NCBI GenBank assembly: GCA_051453625.1
Contig: JBOZIK010000001.1
Span: 78,548,285 to 78,612,284 of the forward strand
Direction: 5' to 3'
DNA: 64,000 bases
From: Welwitschia mirabilis
Taxonomy: Eukaryota; Gnetophyta; Gnetopsida; Welwitschiales
Part shown: piece after piece, positions 34,321-44,640 of the stretch
How positions within the stretch are numbered: the stretch's first letter is position 1
Layout of the letters: each line of letters begins with the position of its first letter
Translations under genes and position numbers: made by a program
The notes under the pieces: model-generated
Told to the model about the DNA's origin: nothing
Databases searched by the model: none
The model's input: the letters and a program-made list of their open reading frames with translations, nothing else

Positions 34321-34800
34321 AAAGGAAAAAAAGAAGAGATGGTGAGGAATTATCCACAGAAGGAGTCAAAAGATGGCAGTGATGGCTAATATGAGGAGAA
34401 AGTTATAACAATTAGTAATGAAGAGGAGGAAGTAAGATAACAAGATAAGCAACAGAGACTAAATTATCTTAATAACGGGGAATCTAGTAAGAAAGTGAAA
34501 ACTAGGGAAGAGGTTTGAAGAACCTCATTTGAGGAAATCTACATAAAAGAAGAAGAGGAGCTTGAAGGAGAAGATTACAAGGATTATGAGAAAGATCCAG
34601 ACTGTGACAAGGTAGAATCAGCTAAGATATGAAAAGATTATTATGGGATGTTAGGAATTCTTCCGAATACATTCTAATAAAAAAATCATAAAGCCCATAA
34701 ATGCATGGGGCTAAAATGGCACCCAGATAAAAATAAAGACTAAATGAAGAAGTCTTTGGGAAGAACAATTAAGTTTAACATGCAAAGAATGTGATCATGA
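34321..34800 (+). pseudogene. DnaJ J-domain relic with an acidic N-terminal region, inside the LINE
   Basis: One continuous frame runs from 34321 to 34743, broken only by stops at 34387, 34438, 34516, 34630, 34675-34680 and 34741. An acidic stretch (KEEEELEGEDYKDYEKDPD, 34543-34599) is followed by KDYYGMLGI (34633-34659), then KAHKCMGLKWHPDKNKD (34690-34740). This is the J-domain order: helix I (DYY..LG), helix II with a basic face, and the HPD loop at 34720-34728. J-proteins stimulate Hsp70 ATPase through HPD. The relic lies about 360 bases before the LINE 3' end, within its target duplications. It could be a transduced host exon, an extra ORF of this LINE family, or a separate retrocopy inserted later. 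Confidence 0.75.
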
Positions 34801-35134
34801 GTAAACAATATTGGCCTTCTATCACTTCATACATAGAGACAAACTCATGCAGAGGTATGAATGTTAGTTGTAGCAACCAATTTCAGTCTTTTGTTTATGT
34901 TCAGATATGTTTAGTAGTTGGTCAATGACTTTTGGTGGGCTATTAGAAGTTTTTTTAGATATGCTTTTGATAGTTATAGTTTAATTTAATCACTTACTAG
35001 GGTAATACTACAAATCATGTCTTTTTAAGTATGTTTAAAAATGATTAGGGCAACCCCCATCTTTTAGAACTGAAATTTATAGAAATTCTATATAGTACTA
35101 CTTTTACAATAGAAAATGATTCTTTCAAAAAGAA
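34801..35134 (+). other. LINE 3' untranslated region
   Basis: AT-rich, without a defensible frame. Ends in 'ctttcaaaaagaaagagag', which leads into the AG tract. Confidence 0.5.
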
Positions 35135-35158
35135 AGAGAGAGAGAGAGAGAGAGAGAG
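35135..35158 (+). repeat. AG microsatellite at the LINE 3' end
   Basis: Twelve AG units following 'aaaaagaa', directly before the target duplication. It probably grew from an A-rich LINE tail. Confidence 0.9.
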
Positions 35159-35168
35159 CATGGATCTA
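35155..35168 (+). repeat. Right target-site duplication of the LINE
   Basis: 'agagcatggatcta', identical to 18349-18362. The first bases may belong to the AG tract, so the certain part is 'gcatggatcta'. Confidence 0.8.
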
Positions 35169-35427
35169 TGGATATTTTTCTTAGATCTATTATGTAGAAT
35201 TTTAGTTATATTCAGGTGTGATTTATTCTTATTTTTAATTTTTGATTGCAGATGATATACGTTTAGTTCTATTACCAAGATTTAAAGAACCTATCTATAT
35301 GTTTCACTATTAATAAATACCTCTATTTTATGAACACAAACTTTAGGAATTCAGAACTTTTTGGTTAGACATAATGTGTTAAATAATATAATATTTCATA
35401 ATACTTTCTATTTTCTTTCCACAAAGG
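35169..35427 (+). other. Continuation of the element A leader after the LINE
   Basis: Matches 37366-37620 (leader of element B) nearly end to end, stopping at 'tttctttccacaa'. Beyond 35427 the two differ, so the A leader is interrupted there. 35428-35494 shows no match I can name. Confidence 0.78.
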
Positions 35428-35494
35428 CTAAAAATACCGTGTTTGTTATTAAATTTTCATTAATCAAAATTTATCCTTATACTTTATGCAATGT

Positions 35495-37196
35495 TCTTAA
35501 AAAGGACTGATACTTGGAATATTAATTATAAGTCACTCTAAGCTTTCCAACTTTTACAAAAGTCAAATAAGCCAATAAAACTCTCTTTGCCATCTAGATC
35601 ACTATCATCATCAGCTTTCTTAGGAGAAAGAGCTCTTGGAAGAAATGAGTTACTAATCATTGGATACATTACCAAATTAATCTTACAGCATGGGGAAAAA
35701 GTCAATCTAATAGCCATGACATTAAAATAGATCTTAATAATACTAAGGATTACAAATCAAAAACCCTCTTGCCTAAGGATATTTCTTAATAATCATCTAT
35801 TATTAACATAAATATACCCCTGTTCATACCTAAATTTTTACATGTTTGGCCTCTACAATTTAGTGAATTAATGTATTTCAAGGCTATAAATAACATATTT
35901 GTAATGAAATTATTGTTAATCACATGTTATTTATTAATTTGTAAAATTATTATTAAGAAGAATTGAGTTTTTAGTATTTTATTTATAGGTAATCTTGAGC
36001 TACCCAAACTACATTGGAGCCAACATCATAAAGGACTGTTATCATAGGTGTTGTAAGGCCAGGTGAGTTCCATGAAGAAAGAAACACTAAATGGAGGATA
36101 AGTTGGTAGATTAACCTTATAGATTAATGTTAAACCGGTTTACAAATACTAAGGATTACATATTTATGTTCTACTATGTAATGGAATGCAACATTATTCA
36201 TCTATTAATAACAATAATTAATCAATGGGTACCTTTAGCCCTAAGGAGAGCTATAAACACATAACCTACCTTAAGGTTTAAACATCCTTCATCTTTTATA
36301 CATCACTTGATTGATCTTTTAGCTTAGAGTCCAACATTGTTGAAACGCTATTACTTACCATTCATTAGAACTCTTACTATTTCAGACCTAGAATTTCAAT
36401 GGCCATGATGAGAGTTTTTCTCATCATAAGGTCCTAAGTCTCTCTTCCCCCTTCTTAGCTATGAGGAAATGATTGATTCATGTGACATCTATCACACTTT
36501 ATTCTAGATCTTAATTTATGATGATTTTGTCTTTTCTATAGTTCTTGCATCATTAGTAAATGCACTTTCATGTATGATTGAATTTTCTTTACTTTTCCAT
36601 CTTTGATTCAAGTAAAATTACTAGTTATCCAATAATACATTCTAAATATTATTTCATATTTCCTTCTTAAATTATTTCTTTAATGCTTTATTATGATTTA
36701 TATATTTGATATATATATATATATATAAGTTTATGATATCTTTCATATTATTCTAGTGTTTCCTATATTTCATTGTAATACATAAAATTTCTATTACTTA
36801 TACTCTCATTACATTAAGAATCTACAGCGAATGGTTTATTGTTTGTCTATGAATCCATATTATACTTAGTGAAGTACCTTTCACTTAGATAGGGCTTGCA
36901 TGATAGATTAGTTTATGAATAGTTATTTCTTATCCCTAGGAAGAGATATCTAATCAGGTAAATTCATTGTTTAATTAATTTCCAAATCCTCTTTTTAATC
37001 AAATGTCCTTTTGAAATCTTTATTAGTTTTTATAGGTTAGAACTACCTTTGTAGTCCTTGTAGGAGATTGGGAATTAGGGTTAATTATACTATAATAGAA
37101 TTCCCTAGTTTCCTATTTAAGTTTGCTACATATACCTTGAAAGCTAGGGCACATCTTCCATAGATCATAATATATTAAAAAAGTCAAGGTGTCGTA
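35495..37196 (+). repeat. LTR B of the Athila-like family
   Basis: Homologous to LTR A over its length but with single copies of the two segments duplicated in A. Ends ...gtcgta before the primer binding site. An (AT)n run lies at about 36710-36727. The left boundary is uncertain by about 25 bases. Confidence 0.78.
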
Positions 37197-37202
37197 GGTT
37201 TT

Positions 37203-37219
37203 TGTCACCATTTCTAAAG
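37203..37219 (+). other. Degraded tRNA-Asp primer binding site of element B
   Basis: TGTCACCATTTCTAAAG aligns to the same tRNA-Asp complement as the other three sites, with two transversions in addition to the transitions. Confidence 0.7.
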
Positions 37220-38089
37220 ATTAAAATTTGTATTTTTTGGTTTGTGAATAAGTACTTCTATTTGTGAAAATTTTTTTATGTATTCATCTTGTAGATCTAC
37301 CTTTATAAAAACTCCAAAAAAAACAAAATCTATGTTTTGGAGAGTGCATAAGAGCATGGATCTATGGATATTCCTTTAGATATTTTATGTAGAATGTTAG
37401 GTATATTCAAGTGTAACTTATCCTTATTTTTGCATTTTTAGTTGTAGATGACATAGGTTTAATGTTATTAGCAAAATTTATAGAACCTATCTATATGTTT
37501 CACTATTAATAGGTACCTATATTTTTTGAACACAAAGTTTAGGGATTGAGAACTTTTTTCTTAGATATAATGTGTCAAATAGGATAATATTTCATACTAC
37601 TTTCTATTTTCTTTCCACAATGCAAATTCCATAATTAACTAATTTCACTATTACTTCTGTTGACACTACTATAATCCTTCTAATTTTATTGTCTTTTGAA
37701 TTGCAAATTGTGTGTTTTAATAATTTCTATCATTTTTTATTAAGAACTTATTAAAAAAAATCTTTTTACCAATTTCAACTTCTCATGCATTGTTAAATTA
37801 GATCAAGTATTAGTAGACTTAATAGGGAAATTCATGAATAACTAGAATACCAATTACTCCTAAATAAATTTGATATTGATTTTGATTAAGATTACTTAAA
37901 ATCTAGATTAGAGAGTGTTAATCTAAAAATCCAATTGATACTCTTTTGGCAAAATTAAGCATTGCTAAAACAAATTGATATAGAATTTATTAAGGGTCAC
38001 CTAGGAAAAGTTTAAATGTGTTATAGAAACTTAAGTACTTATCTACATTCTCTTGTATGATTTTTCCTCCTCACATTAACTAAATTGAA
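37220..38089 (+). other. Leader of element B
   Basis: Non-coding stretch shared in part with the leaders of A (18211-18362 plus 35158-35427) and D (49521-50135). It contains the unbroken copy of the LINE target site near 37352. Confidence 0.7.
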
Positions 38090-39740
38090 ATGAAATCATC
38101 TATCATTAATTTTTTCATCAAATTCCATGGCTTAAATTTTAAATATCTTTATAAACACTCAAGAGTGGTTAAAATCATAATTTCAATCGTAGAAGATCAA
38201 GGTGAAGTACCTGAAATGAAACTTTTCTTCTTCTCCCCAAAAGAAAAACTAAAATATTTTTCATGCATCCTAAATCCTTGTTTAATTAGGTTATGGAGGG
38301 ATTTCAAATGTGATTTCTTGAAAAAATACCTCCCAACACATCAAATTAAAAAGGTAAAAGAAACATTATAGACTTCTAGGAATAAAACAAAGGACCTTTC
38401 CATAAGATACTTGAGTGCTTTAAAGACTTATTAATAAGATATCCATAACATGTCTTTGATACTTCAAGATTATTAAGTGTTTTCTACAAAGGTCTAACTA
38501 CACAAAATAAGAAACTAGTAGAGATGATGAGTGATGAATATTTCACATTTAAAGAGTCAAATAAAACATGCAAAACCTTGAAAAACATAGCTATAAGCTC
38601 TAAAAATTAGAAGGATTCTTTCCAAGATACTAAAGTAGTCAAAAATGACTCTAAAGCCACAAAATAAGGAAAATATAATTTGGATGAAAAAATAGTCTTA
38701 ATAAGATCACATCACTATGAGGTTAGATAGGCTTAAGACATATAAACTTAGGTAACTAGTGATGGAGTTATATACAGTATATGTTCTTTTGATGAGCATG
38801 AAACTAGTGAGTATTCCTCTATTTCAATCTAGAAGGCATTGGTGTTAAATAGTTGAATATTATACAAGATAAGAGCCCCTTTTTAGATCAATAACAATAC
38901 TAATANNNNNNNNNNNNNNNNNNNNNNNNNNNNNNNNNNNNNNNNNNNNNNNNNNNNNNNNNNNNNNNNNNNNNNNNNNNNNNNNNNNNNNNNNNNNNNN
39001 NNNNNNNNNNNNNNNNNNNNNNNNNNNNNNNNNNNNNNNNNNNNNNNNNNNNNNNNNNNNNNNNNNNNNNNNNNNNNNNNNNNNNNNNNNNNNNNNNNNN
39101 NNNNNNNNNNNNNNNNNNNNNNNNNNNNNNNNNNNNNNNNNNNNNNNNNNNNNNNNNNNNNNNNNNNNNNNNNNNNNNNNNNNNNNNNNNNNNNNNNNNN
39201 NNNNNNNNNNNNNNNNNNNNNNNNNNNNNNNNNNNNNNNNNNNNNNNNNNNNNNNNNNNNNNNNNNNNNNNNNNNNNNNNNNNNNNNNNNNNNNNNNNNN
39301 NNNNNNNNNNNNNNNNNNNNNAAGAGCCCCTTTTTAGAACAATAACAATACTAATATAAACCATCATTCTCTTTTAAATATTTTAGTCACCGAAGTTAGC
39401 AAACCACTTTGGCATATCATGGGATGACTTATAGATTGAAGCATCTACTTTCAAAATCATCTAGTCAACCTGAAAGTAGATCACTAGATGACTTTCTAAA
39501 ATAATTCATGGATACCTAATTGGTCACAAATATTAAACAAGCTAAAATCAACAACTAAATGTTCCAAACTCTTCAACACTTAGAATAATAAATGAACAAA
39601 CATTCTTGAGCTACAACCCACATGTTGATCACACCTAATAAGACAGAAAAGAATAAGCTCCTATCCCAACTTGTTCCCAATCTAAAGGGTTCCAATGTTG
39701 TCGAAAAGTAAAGAGAACTTAAGGTATTCAATGCTATCTT
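38090..39740 (+). pseudogene. Athila-like gag of element B
   Basis: The open run 38090-38371 ends PKEKLKYFSCILNPCLIRLW, then FKCDFLKKYLPTHQIKKVKE, the W..FK..FL.+YFP motif of Retrotrans_gag. One frame later, VFYKGLTTQNKKLVEMMSDE (38469-38540) matches F..GL....+.LV. Farther right, past the gap, LQHL-like sequence and RISSYPNLFP-like runs around 39450-39700 continue the family's C-terminal region with its SLDDFL.+FM wording. Stops and shifts break it, and a gap at 38906-39321 interrupts it. Confidence 0.8.
38906..39321. other. Assembly gap (416 N) with duplicated flanks
   Basis: The 35 bases at 38871-38905 recur at 39322-39356 with one difference. Confidence 0.88.
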
Positions 39741-40139
39741 ACTTAGAACAAACATGTTCAACCATATTGAGAAGACTCCTTTACATCTAACATTTTACCT
39801 AAAGCCATACCAAAAATTGAGAAAGATAAAGAAGAGCACATGGAGAGATTTAGATGTGAGGAATTGAAAAAAATCTCAATTTCCTAAATTGTTTTACATC
39901 ATTAGGAAAGAAACAGATTGAAAAAGAATATATAAAAATCTTTAAGAAAGTGAAAATAAAGATTCCACCTTTGAATGTCATTAAATGAATCCATATAATG
40001 ATAAATTCCTTAAGGATATGTTTATAGTAAAGAGGAAAATTAATATTTAAAAAGATTCCTTTCCAACCTAACAAGTAAGTGCCATAGTTAAAAATAATCT
40101 TCCATCAAAATTTAGATATCTTATTTCCTAACAATTCCA

Positions 40140-40480
40140 TATTCCATGTGCAAGAAGGGGATAGACAAAGATTTACTAGACTTGAGAGCTAATGTAAACT
40201 TGATCTCCTATTTATTATGTAAAGAAATTTGATTAGAATAACTAAAGAAAGCTAAGATAATATTGCACTTTATGTGCCACTCAATAAAATTTCCCAAAGG
40301 AATAGTAGAAGATATTTTGGTATAAATACATAAATTATATTATCTAGTAGACTTTATAGTTTAAATATAAAATATAACCCAATATGATTTTCCCTTATCT
40401 GAGGAAGACCATTCTTAGCCACTTCTAATGCTTATTCAACTATACAAATGGAATAGTAAAAATGTCCTTTGGGAATATAG
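40140..40480 (+). pseudogene. Athila-like protease of element B
   Basis: CKKGIDKDLLDLRANVNLIS near 40151-40210 matches the family's ALLDLGASVNL(I/L). The active-site D-L-G-A has become D-L-R-A. Then come IKFPKGIVEDILV near 40287-40325 and YYLVDFIV, the flap region. FGNI-type residues and KPDE end the domain near 40525. Confidence 0.82.
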
Positions 40481-40559
40481 TTATAAGTCTATAGGTTTTT
40501 AATGCAATAAAAACAAACCTGATGAATAACTTAAAAGATCTAAACTTAATTAAATCAAA

Positions 40560-40811
40560 CAAAGAAAGAATCCTTACATCTTTAACTTTCTTAGAAAATT
40601 TGCCTAGCACTTATCCATTAAAGGAGGCCCAACTATGAGGCATTCAAGCCTTCATCATGCACCAATAAAACAATCTCCTAGTCAAGAGTGCATTACTAGT
40701 GTTAAATCTTGACCTCTTTTTCAAGGCCTTAAATATGCATTCCTAGATGATGATTAACTTTACCCTATGATAATTATGAAATAAGAGTTAAAAATAATTC
40801 TAAAAAGGAGC
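40560..40811 (+). pseudogene. N-terminal stub of the Athila-like reverse transcriptase, element B
   Basis: LKYAFLDDD near 40728-40755, preceded by a lysine- and proline-bearing linker, is the LP.HLKYAFLG.. block that opens Athila RT. The frame then hits stops and the SINE-like insert. None of the catalytic RT blocks is found downstream. Confidence 0.7.
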
Positions 40812-41117
40812 TTTGATCCAAATCCTAGTGGTGAAGAGCTTGAATTCCTATCTTCGAGACCCAAGTTTGAATCCATAGGAATGACCTATAACCTCTATTG
40901 CATTGCGTATAAAGGGGCCTCTACACTTGGTTTTCTAGGTAGTTAAATTAGTAAGAACCCAAAATAGATGAGGGTCTATAGGCATGGTTTGGTACTACGT
41001 GATAGATCATGATAATCTTAAGAAACCACACAGCTCAAGAGTTTACTATGTCTCCTGGCCATGTGATCCTTAGTATGAGGTGATCAGTTCTATTCATTAA
41101 TTAAAAAAACAAAAAAG
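40812..41117 (+). mobile_element. tRNA-type SINE-like insertion
   Basis: About 300 bases that break the retroelement frame. An A-box-like TGGTGAAGAG (40829-40838) is followed 25 bases later by a B-box-like AGTTTGAATCC (40864-40874; consensus GGTTCGANTCC with two transitions), then an unrelated body and an A-rich end ('aattaaaaaaacaaaaaag'). These are the marks of a Pol III-transcribed tRNA-derived SINE. Flanking 'aaaaag' on both sides could be a short target duplication. The family is not identified. Confidence 0.62.
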
Positions 41118-41179
41118 ATTCTATAGAAACCTACAAAGTCAAATAGGAAAGAAGGGTACCTCTGCTTTAGTGATGTCTT

Positions 41180-41460
41180 CTAGCCTACTTTAAAGAGCTT
41201 TATTAAAATGCCATCTTACCAACTTGTATTGGGAAATGCCTACCATGAGAAGCACATCTTTAAGAAGCCTTTAAATGTAATGAGTTATTATCACTATATG
41301 ATTTAATACTTCATAATGTTTCTAGTAAAATTATGTCTTAGACTTTTTTAAGTTTTAGGAGTGTTTTCTCATAATGATATCAAGATTTGAGCCTCAAGTA
41401 TAACCATTACTTTAGAGTCACTAACCACAAACTTAAACATTCCTATGAACCTCTATCTTA
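41180..41460 (+). pseudogene. Athila-like integrase C-terminal region, element B
   Basis: MPSYQLVLGNAYHEKHIFKK near 41201-41260 matches the PYQLV.GKA.HLP.E.EHKA block that follows the integrase core. GVFSHNDIKI near 41350-41395 matches the VFP.GA.EI block near the protein's end. The RT, RNase H and integrase core that should precede these are absent: a deletion of about 2 kb. Confidence 0.72.
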
Positions 41461-41920
41461 GGTCATGAATGTGGTCCTGTGCACTTGATCAATAACTAAC
41501 ATTTAGAAGGCAAATAGAAAAAAGCAAAAGATAAGTACATAACTTTCAAATCAATGTAACTTAATCAATGAACCTTTGACAATGTTAAGTTGTATCGAAA
41601 ATGCACACATAGACATGGGTTGGGGTTTTATTTACACATAGACATGGGTGGGGGTTTTGTTAAAACCTAGAGTTATAGCAAGTATGTAGATCACTTAGTT
41701 TATTATGTAAGACTTTAATCTTATAGGTACCTTGAGGCTTTAGGAATTCCAAGAATGAAAGTAAAAAAAGTTATTAAAAAGAATTAAACTCAATAATTGA
41801 ATAAGCACTATGTAATCAAGATATCACAAACTAATTACAAATTATAAAGGCTCCATTCTAAGCCAAGCTGAGGTCTATGATGAGGTATGATTTCCATTAG
41901 TTTCAAATGGTATATTACCA
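41461..41920 (+). other. Non-coding end of element B, with a short tandem repeat
   Basis: No ORF. At 41605-41662 a 29-base unit ('acatagacatgggttgggg' core) is repeated once. Confidence 0.6.
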
Positions 41921-42071
41921 GACTCGCAGTGACTCTTGCGAGTCTCATGAGTTCATGAGTAAAGGATTCACTGTAAGTTTAAACTAATGAACTCACTAAG
42001 GTGAGTCTAGTAGTTGAAGAATCACTAGACTCATGAAACTTTCTGAACTCAGCAAGTTTCATGAGTGTGGT
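41921..42071. repeat. Cluster of hairpins built from GAGTC/GACTC words
   Basis: A perfect 8-bp stem GACTCGCA/TGCGAGTC (41921-41928 with 41937-41944, 8-base loop), a CTCAC/GTGAG stem (41992-42005) and a perfect 13-bp stem ACTCATGAAACTT/AAGTTTCATGAGT (42029-42041 with 42054-42066, 12-base loop). In between, ATGAGT and GAGTC words recur about ten times. Confidence 0.8.
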
Positions 42072-43170
42072 GAGTCTACAATTGCCAAATTTATGTTCAC
42101 TAAAATGTGCCAAAAAAGAAAAGTTTTCTTTAAAAATGGCAATGCAGTCCTTAAAGCCTATTTCTCTATCAGAAACAATAGCTCAGAGTATTGAATAAAT
42201 TTCATAAAGTGATTCTCAAGACTAAGAAATTGAATTTTCACATCAAGGCATGTAGTAGAGAGGCTCTCCAGGACGTGGATAGTGGAAAAAGTTAACTGTG
42301 ATTATAGGTTTCTTTATTTTCTTATTTTTCTTTTGTTTGTACTTCATTTTCAATATCCATTACTTTCAAATTAGGCCAACCAGAATGCAATATGTTTTGA
42401 TAGACAAAAATAATCAAATAATAAGTAATCTATTGATTGATTTGATTCTATGCTATCTATTTCTTTTAAATGTGCTTTTTTAGGTTACTAATATATTAAA
42501 TATATTTTACCATAACTCACTATACTGTAGTAGTTAGATATTTAGAAATAGAGATATTTGTCTAAACACATACAAATCTAATGCATTTTGACACTTGTTG
42601 TTGGGGATCAAGCTTGAATGTAAACTGAAATGTAATTAAAAACTTTTCATGGAATTCTAAGTACAAAAGAAGTTAGGAAATCTTTCATGAGACCAACATC
42701 CACTAAAGTAGAAAAACCTTATTTCAATTAAATATAATGCATTGATACTTCATAGGAAAATGATAGGAAGATATCACATATAATACCAGTGCATAAACAC
42801 TGCATCTAGTAGAGATATGGATAACAACATAAGCATATTCAAAGAATAGAATAAGCAGTGAATAATACAATATCAGCAACATCTACTTTTTTATTCAAAT
42901 TTGGTCCTTTCTCTTGTGAATACTATCTTATTTGATCTTACTGCATCTACCTTCTTCAAGAAAATCTAGGTGAATTCTTATGTCTAAGATTAATGTTGTG
43001 TTTAAGATTAGTTTTGTTGCGCATTGTTTTATCTTATTTTACGCATTAACATATCATTTATATTTTGGATTTTAAAATTGACATAATGGTTTAATATTAT
43101 TTTTTGTAAATGAAATTATCTTATGTATTTTGCACTTTTTGCTTTTTAGGTTGTTAAACAGGTAAAGGCA
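42072..43170. other. AT-rich stretch, nothing recognised
   Basis: No convincing frame, LTR end or repeat. The 61-codon plus frame at 42298-42483 is a hydrophobic T-rich run without family features. Confidence 0.5.
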
Positions 43171-43400
43171 TAAAGTCGACTTAATGGCACCCAAGAATAA
43201 AAACATAGAAACATCTAAACCAAAGGGCAAATAACCAATGCAAGAAGGTATCCTTGGAAAATAACAAGAAGTTGTATGGGATGCATTTGTAAAATCACTT
43301 AAATATGAATTATGAAGATATGCAAAATTTGACCAATGCACAATTGATTCAAAAGGCCACATCATACATTGTTCTTTTTGTGATGGTTAGATGCATGGTG
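43170..43400 (+). pseudogene. BED zinc-finger fragment of a hAT-type transposase
   Basis: After an ATG at 43183 (MAPKNKNIETSKPKGK, stop) the plus strand reads VVWDAFVKSLKYEL, stop, RYAKFDQCTIDSKGHIIHCS then FCDG, stop, MHG. The W..F.....+....+V.C.+C......G pattern is that of BED fingers at the start of plant hAT transposases (DUF659 type), where MHGG is followed by RLK.HL. Here the sequence breaks off at MHG, exactly where the CACTA-like terminus starts. Confidence 0.6.
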
Positions 43401-43690
43401 TACTACAAGAAATATAGGCCTTAAAAAAATGCCTTAAAAGATTTTAAGGAGTTTTTTAATAAAATGCCTTAAAAATCTTTGACTTAAAAACCCACAAGCT
43501 TTTAAGGCATTTCTAAGGTGTTTAAATAAAAACGCCTCAAAACCCTTTAAAGGCATCCAAAAGCCCTTTTGAGGCGTTTCTATAGAAAAATGCCTTAAAA
43601 TCCAAAAGCTAAAGCCATATTAAGGCATTTATGTAATAAAATACCTCAAAAGGCATACTTTTAAGGCATTTTACCAGATAACCGCATCAA
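43401..43690 (+). mobile_element. CACTA-like terminus with subterminal repeats
   Basis: It begins TACTACAAGAAATATAGG, one transition from the CACTACAAGAAA end of plant CACTA transposons. About ten copies of AAAATGCCTTAAAA or its complement follow, in both orientations, within 290 bases; the least changed copies keep CG ('aaacgcctcaaaa'). Such arrays are the transposase-binding subterminal repeats of CACTA elements. The opposite end (...TTTCTTGTAGTG) was not found, so this may be a truncated or miniature element. Confidence 0.68.
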
Positions 43691-44640
43691 AAGGTATAAC
43701 CTGAGAAATAAGAAAATTACAACATAGAGAATGGTGATGCAAACATATCAGTAAAAGAGAGACCAAATAAACAAGTATGACTACCATACATGATTTATGC
43801 CCTGTTAATAGAGAATTCGATATAAATAATTTCTTGGATTTAAAGGGACAACTCAAAAGGTACTATTTTGAGAGTAGGAATCTACAACTTAGTTCTGATT
43901 TCTAGATCTCCTTTTCTAAGGCCTTTGTTGAGGTATCCCAAGTATTCCTTGCTCAAATTGCTAGGTTTTCATTACATGAGTAAATTCAAGAAGGTTGGTT
44001 CTTAGACTAAATTAGAAGGAAATTGTTAGAAAGCATAGGAGGAAGAATCTTTGGCATGGACTAACTTACCTATTCTTTTGCCAAATGAAGAATTTAAAGA
44101 CGATACCAATATTGTGATGGATGAGGAGGAGAGTTCACACTATGATATTACTAAAAATCCATTGAATTTTTTAATCTAGGAATATGCATCTATAGATGGA
44201 AAATAGTATGCATTTCACAAAATACTTTTGTCTTTATGTGTCTATCAATAACATGTCTTTAGCAAGACCAATAAGAACAGAGGAAGTCTGAATCAAGGAT
44301 CACATTGAGTAAGCAAAGGCACATGAAAAATGGTTGTTTATGTATTGACTTAGGGCAAAGATTAGTATTGTAGCCATAACTTTATTTATGTAGGCAACAC
44401 AAGAAATCTCCCATACCTAATGCCTCCACCTTGTGACACTACCTTTATTGTCCCATAGTCATAACCAAGACTAAGCCATTTGTGGGCTCACATCTAATCA
44501 GAGGCTGATACAAAGAAACACTGATAAAATCAAATGCTAAAGATGTTTTAACATGGAATGATAACCATGTTATCAATAGCAGTGACAGTATGAATTTTGC
44601 TTAACATGGTATCCCTCTTAATGGATGATGCCTTGTTCAT
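43691..44640. other. Unassigned stretch after the CACTA-like terminus
   Basis: Short plus-strand runs such as EEFKDDTNIVMDEEESSHYD (44087-44146) look like real coding remains, but I cannot name the family. It may be transposase tail or host gene. Confidence 0.35.

Larger units (their letters stand above)
18363..35157 (+). mobile_element. L1-like LINE (non-LTR retrotransposon), split by a nested Athila-like element
   Basis: The LINE occupies 18363-22159 and continues from about 31962 to 35157; 22165-31961 is a later insertion. Order on the plus strand: G-rich 5' end, ORF1 with DUF4283-like and zinc-knuckle parts, ORF2 with endonuclease, reverse transcriptase and zinc-binding tail, then a lysine- and glutamate-rich segment with a J-domain relic, then an A/AG-rich 3' end. 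A 14-base target duplication flanks it. It sits in the leader of Athila-like element A. Every coding part has stops. The remaining 5' sequence suggests a near full-length insertion, which is uncommon for LINEs. Confidence 0.85.

Noticed and set aside
35045-35278. 77-codon minus ORF containing SLSLSLSFFL
   Set aside because: It is the translation of the AG microsatellite at the LINE end.
43401-43690. CRISPR-like array (repeated AAAATGCCTTAAAA words)
   Set aside because: Units are bidirectional, unevenly spaced and next to a CACTA-type terminus; eukaryotic nuclear DNA.
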